From contig URWU01000095.1 of the NCBI GenBank assembly GCA_900551585.1, forward strand, positions 1 through 6,215: a stretch of 6,215 nt of DNA, written 5' to 3'. The notes beneath the pieces are model-generated. The model did no database searches and was not told the DNA's origin. It worked only from the letters and a program-made list of their open reading frames with translations. Both the position numbers and the translations under genes were made by a program. Origin of the DNA: an uncultured Alphaproteobacteria bacterium (GTDB lineage Bacteria > Pseudomonadota > Alphaproteobacteria > RF32 > CAG-239). This document shows positions 4,725 to 6,215 of this stretch, piece by piece; positions within the stretch are counted from its first letter, which is position 1, and each line of letters begins with the position of its first letter.

Positions 4725-5606
4725 TTACATATTATCAAGCAAATCTTTGTAATAATTCAGAACAGCCCTTACTTTTGGGATATTCTTGGAATTGCTGTGC
4801 GTGACCAGATAAAAAACAATGTTGCTCTCGCATTTGATGTTATCAAGGCAGACCATACCTTCGTCTTTATAGCGAAGGGGCATGATACCAATGCCAATTC
4901 CGTGGCGCAAAACTTCATACATCGAAAAACTGGAGTTGGTTGAATAGCATTTATGCTTGGCCTTTTTCAAAAAGTCTCCCCAGCCTTTGATAAACTTGTC
5001 GCTTTCCAATTTGTGAATAATGCGGTGATTATTCTGCATATCTTCCAAATCTACCGGATAACCATATCGTGACAGATATTGCGGCGATGCAAAATAGCCT
5101 AATTCTATTTTCTTGGAGTGGATAACAACCAAGTCAGGAGAGCTTGGCGCCTCAAAAGTCAGTGCAACATCAACATTGGAAATTCGGGAATCGCTGATTT
5201 CGGAATCTAATACAACGGAACTGATGATGCTGATGTTGGGATATTTGAGATAAAAGTCATTAATATCGCGGGGCATAAGATTGGAGCTTATCATCAAAGA
5301 CATACCGACACGGACTTCACCGGAAATATCTTTTCTGTCGGCTATGCCGCTTTTAATATTATCGAGAATGGCTTCCAGCGCTATGGCTTTTTCAACCAAC
5401 TCGGCTCCGCGGCTGGTCAAATAAGAGCCTCGGCCGTTACTGGCCAAAACTTTATAACCGACTTCATTTTCCAGATAATCTATATATTTATTCAAGGTAT
5501 CGACAGAGATTCCGAATTCCATAGCCGCTTGCCGTTTACCCTGGCATTTATCAATAGTTTTAAGAGAGCACACCGCCTCGATTAAATCTAAGTCTTTTCT
5601 ATTCAA
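4725..5606 (-). CDS. LysR-family transcriptional regulator
   Basis: The protein is 293 aa, the usual length for this family. An N-terminal winged helix-turn-helix spans about 5-66 (helices around KRQAAMEFGISVDTLNKYID, 24-43, and the wing GRGSYLTSRG, 58-67). A linker helix follows (68-90), then a periplasmic-binding-protein-like effector domain (95-293), with typical segments GYFASPQYLSRYGYP (170-184) and GIGIGIMPLRY (236-246). The HTH sequence is somewhat divergent and the N-terminus longer than in classic members. The start is a TTG at 5606, supported by a full AGGAGG 5 nt upstream; the first in-frame ATG (codon 29) would destroy the HTH. The gene diverges from the flavin reductase gene across a ~220-bp gap, the classic arrangement in which a LysR protein controls its neighbour and itself. 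The effector molecule cannot be read from sequence. Confidence 0.92.
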   Translation of the reverse strand: MNRKDLDLIEAVCSLKTIDKCQGKRQAAMEFGISVDTLNKYIDYLENEVGYKVLASNGRGSYLTSRGAELVEKAIALEAILDNIKSGIADRKDISGEVRVGMSLMISSNLMPRDINDFYLKYPNISIISSVVLDSEISDSRISNVDVALTFEAPSSPDLVVIHSKKIELGYFASPQYLSRYGYPVDLEDMQNNHRIIHKLESDKFIKGWGDFLKKAKHKCYSTNSSFSMYEVLRHGIGIGIMPLRYKDEGMVCLDNIKCESNIVFYLVTHSNSKNIPKVRAVLNYYKDLLDNM

Positions 5607-5611
5607 AACCG

Positions 5612-5617
5612 CCTCCT
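5612..5617 (-). promoter_or_regulatory. Full AGGAGG ribosome site for a TTG start
   Basis: On the minus strand AGGAGG is followed by CGGTT and TTG (5606-5604). This consensus-strength site at ideal spacing is what supports the unusual start codon of the LysR gene. Confidence 0.85.
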
Positions 5618-5640
5618 AAAATTATACTGCCTATTAGTAT

Positions 5641-5669
5641 TTTCTAAGATACAAAACTTCTAATTGCAA
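5641..5669 (-). promoter_or_regulatory. Candidate promoter of the LysR gene
   Basis: TTGCAA (5669-5664, 4/6) and TAGAAA (5646-5641, 4/6) are separated by exactly 17 nt on the minus strand. The start site would be near 5634, with a leader of about 28 nt. A perfect TATAAT at 5626-5621 is also present, but it would start transcription inside the Shine-Dalgarno site, so it is less likely to serve this gene. Confidence 0.35.
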
Positions 5670-5710
5670 GAACTTTCTGATTCCCGCAATAAAATAATCG
5701 TTCAAAATGT

Positions 5711-5740
5711 AAAACCAAGGTTTTATAAAAAATATTTTTT
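5711..5740. promoter_or_regulatory. Inverted repeats in the LysR/flavin reductase divergent region
   Basis: AAAACC (5711-5716) and GGTTTT (5719-5724) are arms of a 6-bp inverted repeat. Immediately after it, 5727-5740 is a perfect 14-bp palindrome of six A, TA, six T. AT-rich dyads of this type are typical LysR-protein sites, and A-tracts bend DNA. The repeats are seen; their role as an operator is inferred from the divergent gene order. Confidence 0.35.
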
Positions 5741-5758
5741 TCAAAATGCGAATAAGAT

Positions 5759-5789
5759 TGCAGAATAAATCAAACTGGGATAGTCTGCA
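5759..5789. repeat. Spaced inverted repeat TGCAGA/TCTGCA upstream of flavin reductase gene
   Basis: TGCAGA (5759-5764) is repeated in inverse orientation as TCTGCA (5784-5789), centre to centre 25 bp. It lies 38-68 nt before the flavin reductase ATG, where the promoter should be; TTGCAG at 5758-5763 could double as a -35 box with a poor -10 (TAGTCT, 5781-5786) at 17 nt. It is a possible operator arm pair, but six-base arms can occur by chance. Confidence 0.3.
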
Positions 5790-5826
5790 GCTAACTTAAA
5801 CAATTTTTTATAAAAGGTATTCTTAA

Positions 5827-6215
5827 ATGACTAAAATTACTTGGAAACCCGGAACCATGCTGGCTCCTGTTCCTCCGGCACTCATTTCCTGCGGAACGGT
5901 TGAAAAACCGAATGTGATGACCGCAGCCTGGACCGGTATTATTGCCTCAGAGCCGGCAATGACTTATGTTTCTATCCGCCCGTCTCGCTATTCACACGAA
6001 CTGATTAAAGAAAGCGGCGAATTTGTTATCAACCTGACCAATCTGCCTTTGGTTAAAGCAGCTGATTATTGCGGCGTGAAATCAGGACGTGATATTGATA
6101 AATTTGCTGAAATGAACCTCACCGCCGAAGCCTGCTCGCAGGTTAAAGCCCCGCAAATTGCGGAATCTCCGGTTTCTTTGGAATGCAAAGTCAAAGAAGT
6201 GACCCGTTACGGCAC
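5827..6215 (+). CDS. Flavin reductase / flavoredoxin-like protein, N-terminal part (cut by window end)
   Basis: The first 129 codons are present and the frame is still open at the window edge. The segment PNVMTAAWTGIIASEPAMTY (residues 28-47), followed by VSIRPSRYSHELI and EFVINL, is typical of the FMN-binding split-barrel flavin reductase domain (PF01613 type). CGVKSGRDIDKF (82-93) and ESPVSLECKV (113-122) also fit. Such proteins bind FMN and pass electrons from NAD(P)H or a partner flavoprotein; flavoredoxins are usually about 160-200 aa, so roughly a quarter to a third is missing. The protein is cytoplasmic, with no signal peptide. The ATG at 5827 has AAAAGG 9 nt upstream. It diverges from the LysR gene, which probably regulates it. 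G+C is the highest in the window (31 of 60 in the line at 5881). Confidence 0.9.
   Translation, partial: MTKITWKPGTMLAPVPPALISCGTVEKPNVMTAAWTGIIASEPAMTYVSIRPSRYSHELIKESGEFVINLTNLPLVKAADYCGVKSGRDIDKFAEMNLTAEACSQVKAPQIAESPVSLECKVKEVTRYG

Noticed and set aside
5621..5626. Perfect TATAAT on the minus strand as the LysR promoter
   Set aside because: The start site would fall within the AGGAGG at 5612-5617 and spoil translation; there is also no good -35.

Overview
The window is one end of an AT-rich bacterial assembly contig. Bases 1-48 are not genomic: they are an Illumina/Nextera adapter (end of P5, an 8-nt index, the read-1 adapter and the 19-bp Tn5 mosaic end). Genomic sequence therefore starts at about 49, and the leftmost gene is cut there by the end of the insert. 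No rRNA, tRNA or phylogenetic marker gene is present, so the organism cannot be named. Standard code, clear Shine-Dalgarno sites, LysR and zeta-type proteins and a Sec signal peptide indicate an ordinary bacterium. My guess, from style only, is a host-associated (gut metagenome) Gram-negative, possibly an alphaproteobacterium.

Left part (49-1238, minus strand): a two-gene cassette. A complete C5-cytosine DNA methyltransferase (349 aa, all main motifs present) overlaps by a few bases the start of a GHKL/HSP90-like ATPase, of which only the first ~51 residues remain. MutL/MORC-type GHKL ATPases beside C5 methylases are known from restriction-modification and defence islands, so this is probably the edge of such a locus, with nuclease and helicase partners beyond the contig end. 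One counted 60-base line in the methylase has 14 G+C, against 31 of 60 in a line of the flavin reductase, which fits horizontal acquisition.

Middle (1239-3293): a ~375-bp gene-free stretch with two consecutive hairpins that look like terminators. It lies downstream of a minus-strand gene for a 559-aa exported protein with a Sec signal peptide, an unassigned central region and two clear C-terminal ankyrin repeats.

Right part (3294-6215): a divergent promoter region, then a 172-aa protein of unknown family on the plus strand. It converges almost stop to stop with a zeta-toxin-like P-loop kinase that has no visible antitoxin. Next is a LysR-type regulator with a TTG start and a strong Shine-Dalgarno site, divergent from a flavin reductase/flavoredoxin-like gene cut by the right end. 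The ~220-bp gap between these two contains inverted repeats suitable for LysR-type control. The likely functional units are: methylase plus ATPase (DNA modification/defence), LysR plus flavin reductase (redox gene under local control), and several single genes of accessory type.
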